In this document: in pieces, positions 1-6,986 of the stretch
Layout of the letters: each line of letters begins with the position of its first letter
Position numbering within the stretch: the stretch's first letter is position 1
Assembly: GCA_023267275.1 (NCBI GenBank)
Contig: JAHFNO010000016.1
Coordinates: 1 to 34,713, forward strand
Direction of reading: 5' to 3'
From: Candidatus Nomurabacteria bacterium
GTDB taxonomy: Bacteria > Patescibacteriota > Minisyncoccia > Phycocordibacterales > UBA9973
DNA length: 34,713 nucleotides
The notes under the pieces: generated by a model
The model's input: only the letters and a program-made list of their open reading frames with translations
Told to the model about the DNA's origin: nothing
Database searches by the model: none
Translations under genes and position numbers: made by a program

Positions 1-84
1 ACTCCGAGAGAAAAACTGAAGTGGAAGACACCAAATGAAGTGATGAGAGAGAAGAAACTATTTAGAAAAAGAAAAAACCGCTAG
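1..84 (+). CDS. IS30-family transposase, C-terminal fragment (cut by window edge)
   Basis: Frame 1 is open from the first base to a TAG at 82-84 and encodes 27 residues, including PREKLKWKTPNEVM. This matches the usual ending of IS30-type DDE transposases (a PRKxLxxKTPxEVF-like motif after the catalytic core). Only the tail is visible, so it cannot be said whether the upstream gene is intact. A short hairpin (ACCGC/GCGGT, about 77-90) overlaps the stop codon, and the following G-rich stretch to about 125 may hold the element's terminal repeat. The family call is moderately sure because it rests on one motif. Confidence 0.6.
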   Translation, partial: TPREKLKWKTPNEVMREKKLFRKRKNR

Positions 85-172
85 TGCGGTCTGTTGCGTT
101 GAGGGGTGGAATGTCGCTTTGAGATGTTTTTTGCATACTACAATTTATTTTTGTTAATGTCAAAATGATAGC

Positions 173-201
173 TTGCTATAATGATATTTTTGTATTATAA
201 T
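173..201 (+). promoter_or_regulatory. Promoter upstream of the 55-aa membrane peptide
   Basis: TTGCTA at 173-178 is followed after 17 bp by a perfect TATAAT at 196-201. A second TATAAT at 177-182 is preceded by TGC and could act as an extended -10. Either would drive the small gene at 243 and possibly tRNA-Arg at 416. Confidence 0.5.
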
Positions 202-242
202 GATTTCGAAAATAACTTTGTTAATTTAAAATTAAACAGTTT

Positions 243-410
243 ATGGAAATTTCAGGAATCATTTCAGTAGTAGGCGGTTTGTCTGTTTTGCTTGGCGTCT
301 TTGATTTTTTTAGTGACGAAGATGACTGGAAGCAAGCCACTAAAAAGGTGGTAGGTGGTATTATCATCCTCTGCCTTGGTGTTGCCCTAAATAAATTCTT
401 CGGGCTTTAA
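243..410 (+). CDS. Small hypothetical membrane protein (55 aa)
   Basis: An ATG at 243 opens a 55-codon frame ending in TAA at 408-410. The protein has two hydrophobic stretches (about residues 5-21 and 37-50) separated by an acidic-then-basic loop with the motif SDEDDW, which suggests a two-pass membrane hairpin. I do not recognise a family. A good promoter lies 42 bp upstream and tRNA-Arg starts 5 bp after the stop, so the two are probably co-transcribed. Hydrophobic design, promoter and clean frame support a real gene, but there is no homology evidence and no clear ribosome-binding site. Confidence 0.5.
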   Translation: MEISGIISVVGGLSVLLGVFDFFSDEDDWKQATKKVVGGIIILCLGVALNKFFGL

Positions 411-415
411 ACAAA

Positions 416-487
416 GCTTCTGTAGTTCAATGGATAGAATATCTCCCTCCGAAGGAGGTGGTACAAGTTCGATTCTTGTCGGAAGCA
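416..487 (+). tRNA. tRNA-Arg (anticodon CCG)
   Basis: A complete cloverleaf can be drawn by eye: acceptor GCTTCTG/CGGAAGC with one G-U pair, D stem GTTC/GAAT, anticodon stem TCTCC/GGAGG with loop CTCCGAA, and T stem ACAAG/CTTGT around TTCGATT. The anticodon CCG reads CGG (Arg). The discriminator base is A at 487 and CCA is not encoded. Confidence 0.93.
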
Positions 488-635
488 CGAAAACGAAGCA
501 ACATACCCGCGGGTGTGAGGAACCCTGTCCACCGAGGTCCAAACTCATCGGATGGGACTACCGAGGGCCTACAAGTACCCGAGAGCAATATCGGTTAATG
601 AATCCTCTACAGATTATCGTAATGGTGTTTCGTAC
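488..635 (+). other. Non-coding tail between tRNA-Arg and its terminator
   Basis: These 148 bases contain no convincing coding frame. They are moderately GC-rich, include the palindrome ACCCGCGGGT and two copies of ACCGAGG followed by (T/G)CC about 35 bases apart, and run directly into an intrinsic terminator. The stretch is either a long 3' trailer of the tRNA transcript or a separate small structured RNA. I could not assign it to a known RNA family. Confidence 0.35.
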
Positions 636-665
636 ATCCCCTAGCACACGCTGGGGGATTTTTAT
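636..665 (+). terminator. Intrinsic terminator of the tRNA-Arg unit
   Basis: ATCCCCTAGC pairs with GCTGGGGGAT across an ACAC loop (one T-G pair) and is followed by TTTTATTTAT. This is a typical rho-independent terminator on the plus strand. Confidence 0.8.
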
Positions 666-672
666 TTATAAG

Positions 673-726
673 TTACCAACTCCCGAGGTCTTCGAGTCGC
701 TAGACTTACATAGGCAGTTGTATCAT
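673..726 (+). repeat. 54-bp direct repeat, copy 1 (possible recombinase attachment site)
   Basis: This copy matches 10262-10315 in the same orientation with only a few substitutions and two compensating one-base indels. Each copy has internal dyad symmetry: CAACT near the start pairs with AGTTG near the end, and GTCT pairs with AGAC around the centre. Dyad half-sites of about 50 bp suit a serine-recombinase att site, and a large serine recombinase begins 11 bp after copy 2. The att role is inference. Confidence 0.7.
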
Positions 727-755
727 GGTCAACTGTAATGGTTGACCTTTTATTA
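727..755 (+). terminator. Hairpin with T-rich tail directly after repeat copy 1
   Basis: GGTCAAC (727-733) pairs with GTTGACC (741-747) over a 7-nt loop, followed by TTTTATTATTT. It would stop read-through from the left before the RHH gene. Its CAAC/GTTG arms can also pair with the outer arm of the adjacent repeat. Confidence 0.65.
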
Positions 756-771
756 TTTCAGCATAATCTTC

Positions 772-800
772 TTGCATAGTGTAATACAATGTATTACACT
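772..800 (+). promoter_or_regulatory. Promoter with overlapping palindromic operator for the RHH-UbiB operon
   Basis: TTGCAT (772-777) is followed after 17 bp by TACACT (795-800). The spacer and -10 are covered by an odd palindrome at 778-800 whose 11-bp arms AGTGTAATACA and TGTATTACACT flank a single A. A ribbon-helix-helix protein is encoded 28 bp downstream, and such proteins commonly repress their own promoters by binding palindromes of this kind. Autorepression is inferred. Confidence 0.6.
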
Positions 801-828
801 GTAATCGTTATCAACCTAGTGAAAAATT

Positions 829-1155
829 ATGACTGACAAAAACAAAGACTACATTTTAAATATTCGGGTTTCCAAGGAAACGTATGAAAAAGTAAAAGAT
901 ATGGCGAAAGAAAACAGCGAGTCTGTTTCTGCGCTCATTCGCAAAGTAATTAAGGACAGCGAGGAAATCCTTGGTGACATCTTCCCTCGCAAGGATCGTT
1001 GGGATGATATAAAAACATTCAGCACCGAAAAGGCCGCACGAGATATCGTCTGTGAGAAAACAGGAAAGAAAATAAAGAAAGGAAGTCCTGTCGTCGTGGG
1101 ACAAACTTCCTCCGGCAAGCGTTACTACTTTGCTCCCGGCCATGAGCCACGCTAA
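829..1155 (+). CDS. Ribbon-helix-helix DNA-binding protein (CopG/Arc-like), 108 aa
   Basis: Residues 8-45 fit the ribbon-helix-helix pattern: a short strand (YILNIRVS), then helices KETYEKVKDMAKENS and ESVSALIRKVIKDS. Proteins with this fold dimerise and insert a beta ribbon into the DNA major groove. Residues 70-108 form a separate tail with DIVCEKTGKKI and a GKRYYFAPGHE-like end that I cannot assign. The gene starts at ATG 829 and overlaps the next gene by 14 bases if UbiB starts at 1142. The palindrome across its own promoter suggests autoregulation. It is the first gene inside the repeat-bounded segment. No toxin gene of the usual type follows, so a plain regulator is more likely than an antitoxin. 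Confidence 0.7.
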   Translation: MTDKNKDYILNIRVSKETYEKVKDMAKENSESVSALIRKVIKDSEEILGDIFPRKDRWDDIKTFSTEKAARDIVCEKTGKKIKKGSPVVVGQTSSGKRYYFAPGHEPR

Positions 1156-2605
1156 GCATATGGAGAACAAAAGCACTTTTGCGCGTTGGTTAAAAATCAC
1201 TTCTGTCATTTCTAAATATTTTGTATTCTACAAGCTCGGAAAACGTCGTAAGGATATTTTTGGGAAACGAATTCGCTATGCCTGTGAAGAACTAGGACCC
1301 ATATTCATAAAGCTCGGGCAGATTTTGAGTACACGGTACGACATTCTCAATAACGAAGACTGTGCCGAACTTCAGAAACTACTTGATCAAGTCGAACCTA
1401 TTCCACTTCAAAAAGTTGAGGAAATAATAGAAAAAGATTTCGGTAAGAAATATGCAGCTGTTTTCAAAACTTTTAATACAACACCGCTCGCATCCGCTTC
1501 AATCGCACAAGTTCATCGGGCGACCTTGCATGACGGCAAAAAAGTCGCAGTCAAAATCCGCCGTCCAGAAGTCAGCGAGCATGTCGAATCAGACATACGA
1601 GTTCTCAAGCAAGTGGTAGCAGTTGCATCGCTTTTTTCACCAACCCTTCGACATGTTGACGGGAAACAAGTCGTCAGTCAGTTACGAGACTGGATGCTTA
1701 TAGAAATGGATTTTAAACAGGAGGTGAAGAATATAAAGCAGATGAAAAGCTATCTTGCACATGCGGCTGAGCATACAGATACTTCCGAGGAAGAGGCAAA
1801 TAATCTGATCATCCCTGATGTCTATGATGAATATTGCACTGAAAATGTCATCGTCATGGAATATATTGATGGCGTTCCGCTTTCAAAATTTGAAACAATC
1901 AAAGACAACCTCGATTACGACATTATGAGCGCGGCAAAAGCAATCGCCATGCTCACGGTACGCCACTGGCTCACTGCGCGGAACGATGAGTACATATTCC
2001 ACGCAGATCCACATCCAGCAAATTTGCTCATACTGAAACACGGTAAAATCGCACTCGTGGATTTTGGCTTGATTGGACGACTATCCCCTGAACAGACACG
2101 GCACACGGCAGATCTCTTTCTTGCCGTCTATGCTCGCAATCTTGAACGCTCAATCGAATACGCACTAGCAATTCCGGGCGTTGATTACGATAAGTACTCG
2201 GACAAGTTACGTCCTGATATCAAAGAATATCTTCGCAAAACTCCTACTACAGGAGTCGGTTTCTGGTTCATGGGATTCGTCAGAATATTTGTAAAACACA
2301 AAGTACCTATTCCATATGACATCATCCTATTCGGTCGCCAAAACGCCGTTGGCGATGGACTCATAAGCACAATACTTCCCGGCAAGACGACAATTGATAT
2401 CATGGGAGAAGAATTAGCTCGCGCGCTTCGCAAGAAAATTACTCAGAACATATTGGATGTGGATTTTTCACGACTGGCATATGCCGTTTCTGAGGAAGTG
2501 AAAAATAGCCCCGACAGAGTGGTTTCGATTCTTGAAAGACTAAGTAAAGACCCCTACGCAATCGTGAAAGATTTTCACGAAGCAACGAGTAAAAAATATG
2601 AGTAA
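1142..2605 (+). CDS. UbiB/ABC1/ADCK-family atypical kinase
   Basis: The protein carries the hallmarks of the UbiB family: the KxGQ motif (FIKLGQILSTRYDIL, around residue 57), the Ala/Ser-rich loop replacing the glycine loop (ASASIAQVH, around 117), the lysine strand VAVKIRRP, the catalytic segment HADPHPANLL and the metal site LVDFGLIGRL. Family members are membrane-associated ATPases or kinases linked to isoprenoid lipids such as ubiquinone. About 487 aa is normal length. I see no clear C-terminal membrane anchor of the kind found in E. coli UbiB. ATGs at 1142 and 1160 are both possible starts; neither has a Shine-Dalgarno site, and a TTG at 1130 is less likely. The methyltransferase follows with an 8-base overlap, so the two are translationally coupled. 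No quinone pathway is visible nearby. Confidence 0.9.
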   Translation: MSHAKHMENKSTFARWLKITSVISKYFVFYKLGKRRKDIFGKRIRYACEELGPIFIKLGQILSTRYDILNNEDCAELQKLLDQVEPIPLQKVEEIIEKDFGKKYAAVFKTFNTTPLASASIAQVHRATLHDGKKVAVKIRRPEVSEHVESDIRVLKQVVAVASLFSPTLRHVDGKQVVSQLRDWMLIEMDFKQEVKNIKQMKSYLAHAAEHTDTSEEEANNLIIPDVYDEYCTENVIVMEYIDGVPLSKFETIKDNLDYDIMSAAKAIAMLTVRHWLTARNDEYIFHADPHPANLLILKHGKIALVDFGLIGRLSPEQTRHTADLFLAVYARNLERSIEYALAIPGVDYDKYSDKLRPDIKEYLRKTPTTGVGFWFMGFVRIFVKHKVPIPYDIILFGRQNAVGDGLISTILPGKTTIDIMGEELARALRKKITQNILDVDFSRLAYAVSEEVKNSPDRVVSILERLSKDPYAIVKDFHEATSKKYE

Positions 2606-3197
2606 TAAATTCTACGAATTATTTGGTGGTTCGATATATCAAAGTGCATCAAGCAAATTGGGGTTTTCGGTTGTGCATCGTAAACTTTTAGCGCTCATAC
2701 CCAAAAAAGAACATCTGAATATTTTGGATGTTGGCTGTGGAACAGGAAAAATGCTTAGTCACATGGCGAGTACTTTTCCCGCCTCAGAGTTGTCAGGCGT
2801 AGACCTCTCGACATCAATGATTCGCTTTGCAAAGAAAAAATATCCAAATATTTCTTTTACTGTCGGAGATGCAGAAAATTTACCAATCGAAAACGAATCT
2901 TTCGAGGTCGTGACAAACTCGATTTCGTTCCATCATTACCACTATCCGCAAAAAGCTGTAGATGAAGCGTATCGAGTACTCAAGTCTGGCGGTCAGTTTC
3001 TTCTCGTGGATATATCCCCAAGAAAACCAAAAGTTTTGGATTTTTTAACTACGCACTTTGTTCGTGACGGGCATGTTGGGTTTATCACGCCAAACAATAT
3101 GCGAAGCATGTTTGAAAAAGCTGGATTCGAAAATATCGTTCAACATAAAACTGGCATTCCGACTATCTGGATTACGGTTGGGTATAAAATCTCCTAG
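2598..3197 (+). CDS. Class I SAM-dependent methyltransferase (UbiE-like), 199 aa
   Basis: Motif I (ILDVGCGTGKML, around residues 46-57), the acidic end of strand 2 (LSGVDLS), motif II (VGDAENLP), motif III (VVTNSISFHHY) and the post-III helix (AVDEAYRVLKSGGQFLLVDIS) define a Rossmann-fold SAM methyltransferase of the Methyltransf_11/UbiE type. The substrate cannot be read from the sequence. Its ATG lies inside the last codons of the UbiB gene (overlap 2598-2605), so both are made together, and UbiB kinases are known partners of UbiE methyltransferases in quinone synthesis. A lipid or isoprenoid substrate is therefore a fair guess but not shown. It converges with the minus-strand operon, one base separating the two stops. 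Confidence 0.88.
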   Translation: MSNKFYELFGGSIYQSASSKLGFSVVHRKLLALIPKKEHLNILDVGCGTGKMLSHMASTFPASELSGVDLSTSMIRFAKKKYPNISFTVGDAENLPIENESFEVVTNSISFHHYHYPQKAVDEAYRVLKSGGQFLLVDISPRKPKVLDFLTTHFVRDGHVGFITPNNMRSMFEKAGFENIVQHKTGIPTIWITVGYKIS

Positions 3198-3198
3198 T

Positions 3199-3696
3199 TT
3201 AAGTCAAAACCTTTCCTGCTTTTCCTAGGGCGGCTGAGGCAAAAAGATTGATGAAATAATGGACGATTACCGCGATCCATATAGTTCCTGTGATTATGGT
3301 AATAATCGCAGTGATTGGACCCAGCAGGATTGTATTAGAGAGTATCTGTAGAATAAGTTCACGTTTTGAGTAAACAATAATATTCTTTAAATGCCAAAGA
3401 CCGAACATAAGTGAGGAAACAACGATTGCTACTGGTATCGAATACAGCATAAGTAAAGCAGACAGAATGAATCCTCTGAAAATGACTTCTTCGTATATCG
3501 GGCAGAAGAAAAAGAATGTCGGTGACTGAAAACGTCCTCGTAGGGTTTTTCCCGTTTTTTTATACTCCGCATGCTGAAAGAGAACAGTAATAGCGAACAA
3601 CAAACTAATGAGAAATATCTGAAGTCCGGGACTCAAAAAGCCAACATGACGCAGGGCGAAAAATCCATAACTCATATAGAGAGTAGTATACAACAA
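3199..3696 (-). CDS. CPBP-family intramembrane metalloprotease (165 aa)
   Basis: The protein is strongly hydrophobic with about five membrane segments and carries the motifs of the CPBP (CAAX protease and bacteriocin-processing) family: EEVIFRG with the paired glutamates and arginine (around residues 69-75), FGLWHL with a metal-ligand histidine (around 98), and HYFINLF near the end with a further His/Asn. Known members cleave prenylated or small membrane proteins or give bacteriocin immunity. It is the last gene of the ten-gene minus operon, 21 bases after the nuclease-acetyltransferase gene. At 165 aa it is short for the family, but all motifs are present. The substrate is unknown. Confidence 0.82.
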   Translation of the reverse strand: MLYTTLYMSYGFFALRHVGFLSPGLQIFLISLLFAITVLFQHAEYKKTGKTLRGRFQSPTFFFFCPIYEEVIFRGFILSALLMLYSIPVAIVVSSLMFGLWHLKNIIVYSKRELILQILSNTILLGPITAIITIITGTIWIAVIVHYFINLFASAALGKAGKVLT

Positions 3697-3717
3697 GATT
3701 TTTTATTCTTAACAAGA

Positions 3718-4929
3718 TCAGAGTTTCTTTACCATTACGACAACATCCTCATCTTTCCATTTATCCTTACCAATCTCATGCCAACCACCAAGTTTTTCGT
3801 AATAGCCAACAGCCTCAACAGTATCAAGATATAGATTTTTAAACCCATTTTTACGAGCAGTTTCTTCGGTCACAGTAATAAGCTTTTGAGCAATACCTTG
3901 TCCTCGATATTCTTCAGGCACAAAGACTGCGCTGATCCACGGCTCTCCATCTATTCCGAGAAACCAATTCTTTTCGATTGATAAAATTATTTTTCCAGCG
4001 AATTTGTTATCTTCAGTAAGGGCGACAAAAATATATGGAAATCCTCCCTTGAATGAGGGCAAAATAAAATCATTTTCTATTTCCTCAATAGGAACTTTCC
4101 ACAAAGGAGCAAGCCGGTCTTTTATGAATTTAATTATTTCGCTATCTGCGGAACGAAGACTACGAATATTAATCGGTTCAGCGATATTAATTTCGACAGC
4201 GAGATGATCCGAGACTCTATCAGGAAGTAATCGAGCTTGTATCATAGATTTTTCAGCAGTCTTTTTATTGACATACACATGATCGGCTTTCAGCTTGATT
4301 GAAATCCCGAGCGAAGCGAGAAAATTCGCCACTCGGGCAACGCCGAATGGCACTTTTTCCGTATAACAACTGTCTAGCGTGGCGCCGAGTGTTTTTGTCA
4401 CGCGGACGAATTCGGGCGACAACATTTTTTCGTGACCTCGAATTTCAAGCGGAAGCCCCGTGTTGAAATCACCGCCAAAAATTGCGCTGTCGAACTTATG
4501 CTTCAAAATTTCACTTTTGATAATTTTGACTTGCTCTAGACGCTTTTTTCTATTGATGCCCGGATGCAGATGTGCCGTCCCCACAAGTGTGGTCTTGCCA
4601 TCTTTTTGGAACACTCCAGCAAGAAAGCCCCAGCCACGTAGTAGATTTTGCTTGCCAAATTTTGCAAAGGAAATGAAAATTGTTTCTACGAGTTCAAAGT
4701 TATTTTTGTATATGACACACTCGTGAGTATTCTCGCCAAATTCAGGATCGAATAGATTGAGTACTTTATATTCCGTAGATATTTCAGACACCATTGAAAC
4801 GATCGGCGCGGTTGCTTCTTGGAGTAAGATAAAGTCATATTTTGATTCTCGAAGAATGCGAGCGAAAAAATCGTCAAAGCTCGACTGATATGCTTTCTGT
4901 GTATTAAGAGTGAGAATTTTTAGGTTCAT
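3718..4929 (-). CDS. Endonuclease/exonuclease/phosphatase domain fused to a GNAT acetyltransferase (403 aa)
   Basis: Residues 1-240 form an EEP-fold hydrolase (DNase I/AP endonuclease/sphingomyelinase superfamily), seen from LKILTLNTQ with the metal-site Asn, LLQEA with the metal-ligand Glu (E38), GGDFNTG, and VSDHLAV with the Asp-His pair. Residues 245-403 form a GNAT N-acetyltransferase with the acetyl-CoA loop EEYRGQGIAQKL followed by LYLDTVEAVGYYEKLGGW. The two folds lie in one frame with no sign of an error. The ATG at 4929 overlaps the upstream stop as ATGA, which fixes this start over longer in-frame extensions. Neither substrate can be read; EEP members cut nucleic acids, phospholipids or phosphoinositides. 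Confidence 0.85.
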   Translation of the reverse strand: MNLKILTLNTQKAYQSSFDDFFARILRESKYDFILLQEATAPIVSMVSEISTEYKVLNLFDPEFGENTHECVIYKNNFELVETIFISFAKFGKQNLLRGWGFLAGVFQKDGKTTLVGTAHLHPGINRKKRLEQVKIIKSEILKHKFDSAIFGGDFNTGLPLEIRGHEKMLSPEFVRVTKTLGATLDSCYTEKVPFGVARVANFLASLGISIKLKADHVYVNKKTAEKSMIQARLLPDRVSDHLAVEINIAEPINIRSLRSADSEIIKFIKDRLAPLWKVPIEEIENDFILPSFKGGFPYIFVALTEDNKFAGKIILSIEKNWFLGIDGEPWISAVFVPEEYRGQGIAQKLITVTEETARKNGFKNLYLDTVEAVGYYEKLGGWHEIGKDKWKDEDVVVMVKKL

Positions 4930-5234
4930 TTTTTCTTTGATAAAACGACTTCGATTACTACGGCAACAGTCATGCACACTAAAATCGCCCAAACGAGTTC
5001 CTCAAAAACGCTCAACCCGACAATCGGCGGAAATGTCTTTGCCAGATTCATTGTCCATGCTCCCCAATATGTCGCGGGTATATCAATTATGAAATAGAGA
5101 ACACCGCCTACCAATCCCGAAAAGAAAATGAACTCTAATCTTTTTTTCAGTATGCTTCGGTATCGAAAAACGCAAAATACGATCAGCGGTACAAAGAAAA
5201 TAATATCGAGAATTGTGTATGTCCATTTACCCAT
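4926..5234 (-). CDS. Lycopene cyclase half-domain membrane protein (CrtYd/CrtYc-like), second subunit
   Basis: This 102-aa protein has three predicted membrane helices. The stretch DIPATYWGAWTMN followed by a helix with SVFEELVWAI resembles the lycopene-cyclase domain shared by the actinobacterial CrtYc/CrtYd heterodimer and the fused archaeal and fungal enzymes, in which a Trp-rich loop precedes a P-x-E-E helix. Here the proline of the PxEE motif is replaced (VFEE). It overlaps the previous gene by 8 bases and the next by 4, so the pair is translationally linked and likely forms a heterodimer. Such enzymes make beta- or epsilon-ionone rings on linear carotenoids. No other carotenoid gene is in the window, so a related but different substrate is possible. 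Confidence 0.75.
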   Translation of the reverse strand: MGKWTYTILDIIFFVPLIVFCVFRYRSILKKRLEFIFFSGLVGGVLYFIIDIPATYWGAWTMNLAKTFPPIVGLSVFEELVWAILVCMTVAVVIEVVLSKKK

Positions 5235-5538
5235 AGAATTTTTTGCGAATTAACAAAAAGATAACGGCTAGCTCCTGCGGTAATGCAAGAAGAATCATGT
5301 ATTCCTCTATTGGCAATCCGAAAAACCAAACACCTAGGGTATTGTGATACGACCATACATGCCAAAGCGGACTGCCAACAAGATCAAACCCAACACCCCA
5401 GATGAACGAACCGATGGCGACAATGGCAAAAATTTTACCAAAATTCTTCAGGTAGCGAAAATTAAAAAACCACAGCACTGCCAATGGAATGAAAACAAAT
5501 ATCACGAGCCATGAAAGATATGGATATGAAAAATACAT
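5227..5538 (-). CDS. Lycopene cyclase half-domain membrane protein (CrtYc/CrtYd-like), first subunit
   Basis: This 103-aa protein with three membrane helices has the clearest lycopene-cyclase signature of the pair: a GFDLVGSPLWHVWSYH loop, then GVWFFGLPIEEYM, whose LPIEE matches the conserved P-x-E-E motif containing the putative acid residues. In Brevibacterium, Corynebacterium and Mycobacterium two such ~100-aa subunits together cyclise lycopene; elsewhere they are fused. The gene starts 4 bases after the isochorismatase-fold gene stop and overlaps the second subunit by 8 bases. The family is well supported. Carotenoid cyclisation in this organism is inference because phytoene synthase and desaturase are not seen here. 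Confidence 0.8.
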   Translation of the reverse strand: MYFSYPYLSWLVIFVFIPLAVLWFFNFRYLKNFGKIFAIVAIGSFIWGVGFDLVGSPLWHVWSYHNTLGVWFFGLPIEEYMILLALPQELAVIFLLIRKKFYG

Positions 5539-5542
5539 AGAA

Positions 5543-6061
5543 TTAGTGATTAGTCAGTTCAAGTTCTCGTAATATTTCAATCGCATTCTTGTGCATTTTT
5601 TCACCACTACTCGACCCAGCACATTCTTCGATGACATATGTGTAAAATCCAAGGTCGAATGCTTCCTGCGCCGTCGCAAAAACACAATCGTTGGTATCGA
5701 GTCCGACAATATGCACTTCTTGAATTTCTTTCTTTTTAAGAATTTTATTCAGGTTTTCATCTCCCTTGAATGCTGATCTTGTTTCTTTTTTAATTCGTAC
5801 AACATCCTTGCCTTCAAGAAGCTTCTGAACATCAGAAACAGATGGCTCATATGTGAAGATCCATTTCGTCTGTTTGTCCCAGAGCGAACCTTTTTCAGCG
5901 TGAAAAGTCACCTCTACATACAAATCGTAGAATTCTTGTACGCAAAGTTTTTTTAGATTCGAGAGAAGTGGTTTTTTCCATCTTTTTAAAAAGCCTTTTT
6001 GAATATCTACAAAAATAAGTGCCCGTTTACGATTTGATTTTGGAATAGGTATAAGCTTCAT
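5543..6061 (-). CDS. Isochorismatase-fold cysteine hydrolase (nicotinamidase-like), 172 aa
   Basis: The N-terminal RALIFVDIQKGFL carries the catalytic Asp of the isochorismatase/nicotinamidase superfamily. A lysine in the KETRSAFKGD region is the likely second catalytic residue, and GLDTNDCVFATAQEAFDLGF contains the nucleophilic Cys. Family members hydrolyse amides (nicotinamide, N-carbamoyl amines, peroxyureidoacrylate) or isochorismate. The metal-binding DxHxxxH set typical of true nicotinamidases is not evident, so the general family call is safer than PncA. A NadM-like gene elsewhere in the window (17228) makes NAD salvage a tempting but unproven link. It lies in the middle of the minus operon with 4-base gaps on both sides. 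Confidence 0.82.
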   Translation of the reverse strand: MKLIPIPKSNRKRALIFVDIQKGFLKRWKKPLLSNLKKLCVQEFYDLYVEVTFHAEKGSLWDKQTKWIFTYEPSVSDVQKLLEGKDVVRIKKETRSAFKGDENLNKILKKKEIQEVHIVGLDTNDCVFATAQEAFDLGFYTYVIEECAGSSSGEKMHKNAIEILRELELTNH

Positions 6062-6065
6062 TACA

Positions 6066-6971
6066 TTAGTGTAGCGGTATTTGGATGATAGTCAAAATAA
6101 TGCCAAGGCTTGTAAGTAAAAGTAGCACGATTTTGCCACTAGAAAACTGTTCCTTGGTATCAACCTTCAATTGCTTGTTTCCTTTTGATGCCACAAGATG
6201 AACGACTGCTCCTTGGAAAGAACCGACTGCCTTCGCAATCGTTACTGGTATCAAAGAAAGTGCGGCAATGGCAAGACCTCCGGCAATCCACGAGATACCA
6301 TTTTGGATATAGAGCTGTGCGTATATTTTTTTGAAAGGATTTTTTAAAAAAAGTGAAACTTCGGGGCGCGACGACCGAACAAAAAGCGGAATAAGAAAAT
6401 AAAATGGAAGCGTCAGTATGAGACTCCAAAAAAAGAATGTTTCCCAGCTCATCTGATTCAATCCGTATTTATTCAGTGAAGCCATGAGCGCGAGAACAAT
6501 AGTAGTCGGTATCATATACGCGAGTGCCTTGTTAAATTTAAATGACGATGGTTTGAATGTCATCGCAAAAGAACAGATGACAATAATTGCAAAACCAACA
6601 TATTGAAGAACAGTTAAGCGTTCACTGACAATAAAATAAGCAAAAATGGGAATAAAAATTCTTTCAAAACTAAAAAGTGACACGACGACCGATGTGTCGG
6701 TTTCGCGAAGCGCTTTATAATAAGGGATTTGATAAAAAACCTCTATTGCAGAAATTAAAAGAAGAAGCAATAACTGTCCGCCAGTGATATGTTCTGGTCG
6801 AAGGACAAAAAACAGTATTGGAATAAATGGGATGAGAACGAGACCGTTGAGGACGACAAGCGCCCAAATTGAAGAAAACGTTTTTCGTGTCAGTTGATTA
6901 TCAAAAACATTAGCAACACTAACAGTGGATGTCGCAAGAAGTTGAAGTAAAATACCGAGAGCGTAGTTCAT
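6066..6971 (-). CDS. EamA/DMT-superfamily transporter (301 aa)
   Basis: About ten membrane helices are arranged as two EamA repeats. The first repeat ends with YKALRETDTSVVVSLFSFERIF and IFAYFIVSERLTVLQYVGFAIIV, the usual E-R/E-x-L pattern of drug/metabolite transporters. Members export or import amino acids, nucleotides or other small metabolites; the substrate is not evident here. The ATG at 6971 is chosen over an in-frame TTG at 6983, which would add only four residues. It sits between the isochorismatase-fold gene (4-base gap) and the DUF218-like gene (15-base gap). Confidence 0.8.
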   Translation of the reverse strand: MNYALGILLQLLATSTVSVANVFDNQLTRKTFSSIWALVVLNGLVLIPFIPILFFVLRPEHITGGQLLLLLLISAIEVFYQIPYYKALRETDTSVVVSLFSFERIFIPIFAYFIVSERLTVLQYVGFAIIVICSFAMTFKPSSFKFNKALAYMIPTTIVLALMASLNKYGLNQMSWETFFFWSLILTLPFYFLIPLFVRSSRPEVSLFLKNPFKKIYAQLYIQNGISWIAGGLAIAALSLIPVTIAKAVGSFQGAVVHLVASKGNKQLKVDTKEQFSSGKIVLLLLTSLGIILTIIQIPLH

Positions 6972-6986
6972 AATGTTAATCAAAAA

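Noticed and set aside
488-635. RNase P RNA or its 3' part
   Set aside because: A few words near the end (ATGAAT, CTACAGATTATCG) recall RNase P, but the conserved GAGGAAAGTCC element, the P4 pairing and most of the length are missing.
430-738. Open frame through tRNA-Arg, its trailer and the 54-bp repeat
   Set aside because: It overlaps a clear tRNA, a terminator and a repeat, and its translation has no protein character.
829-1155. Antitoxin of a toxin-antitoxin pair
   Set aside because: The RHH fold would allow it, but the next gene is a full UbiB kinase and not a small toxin.
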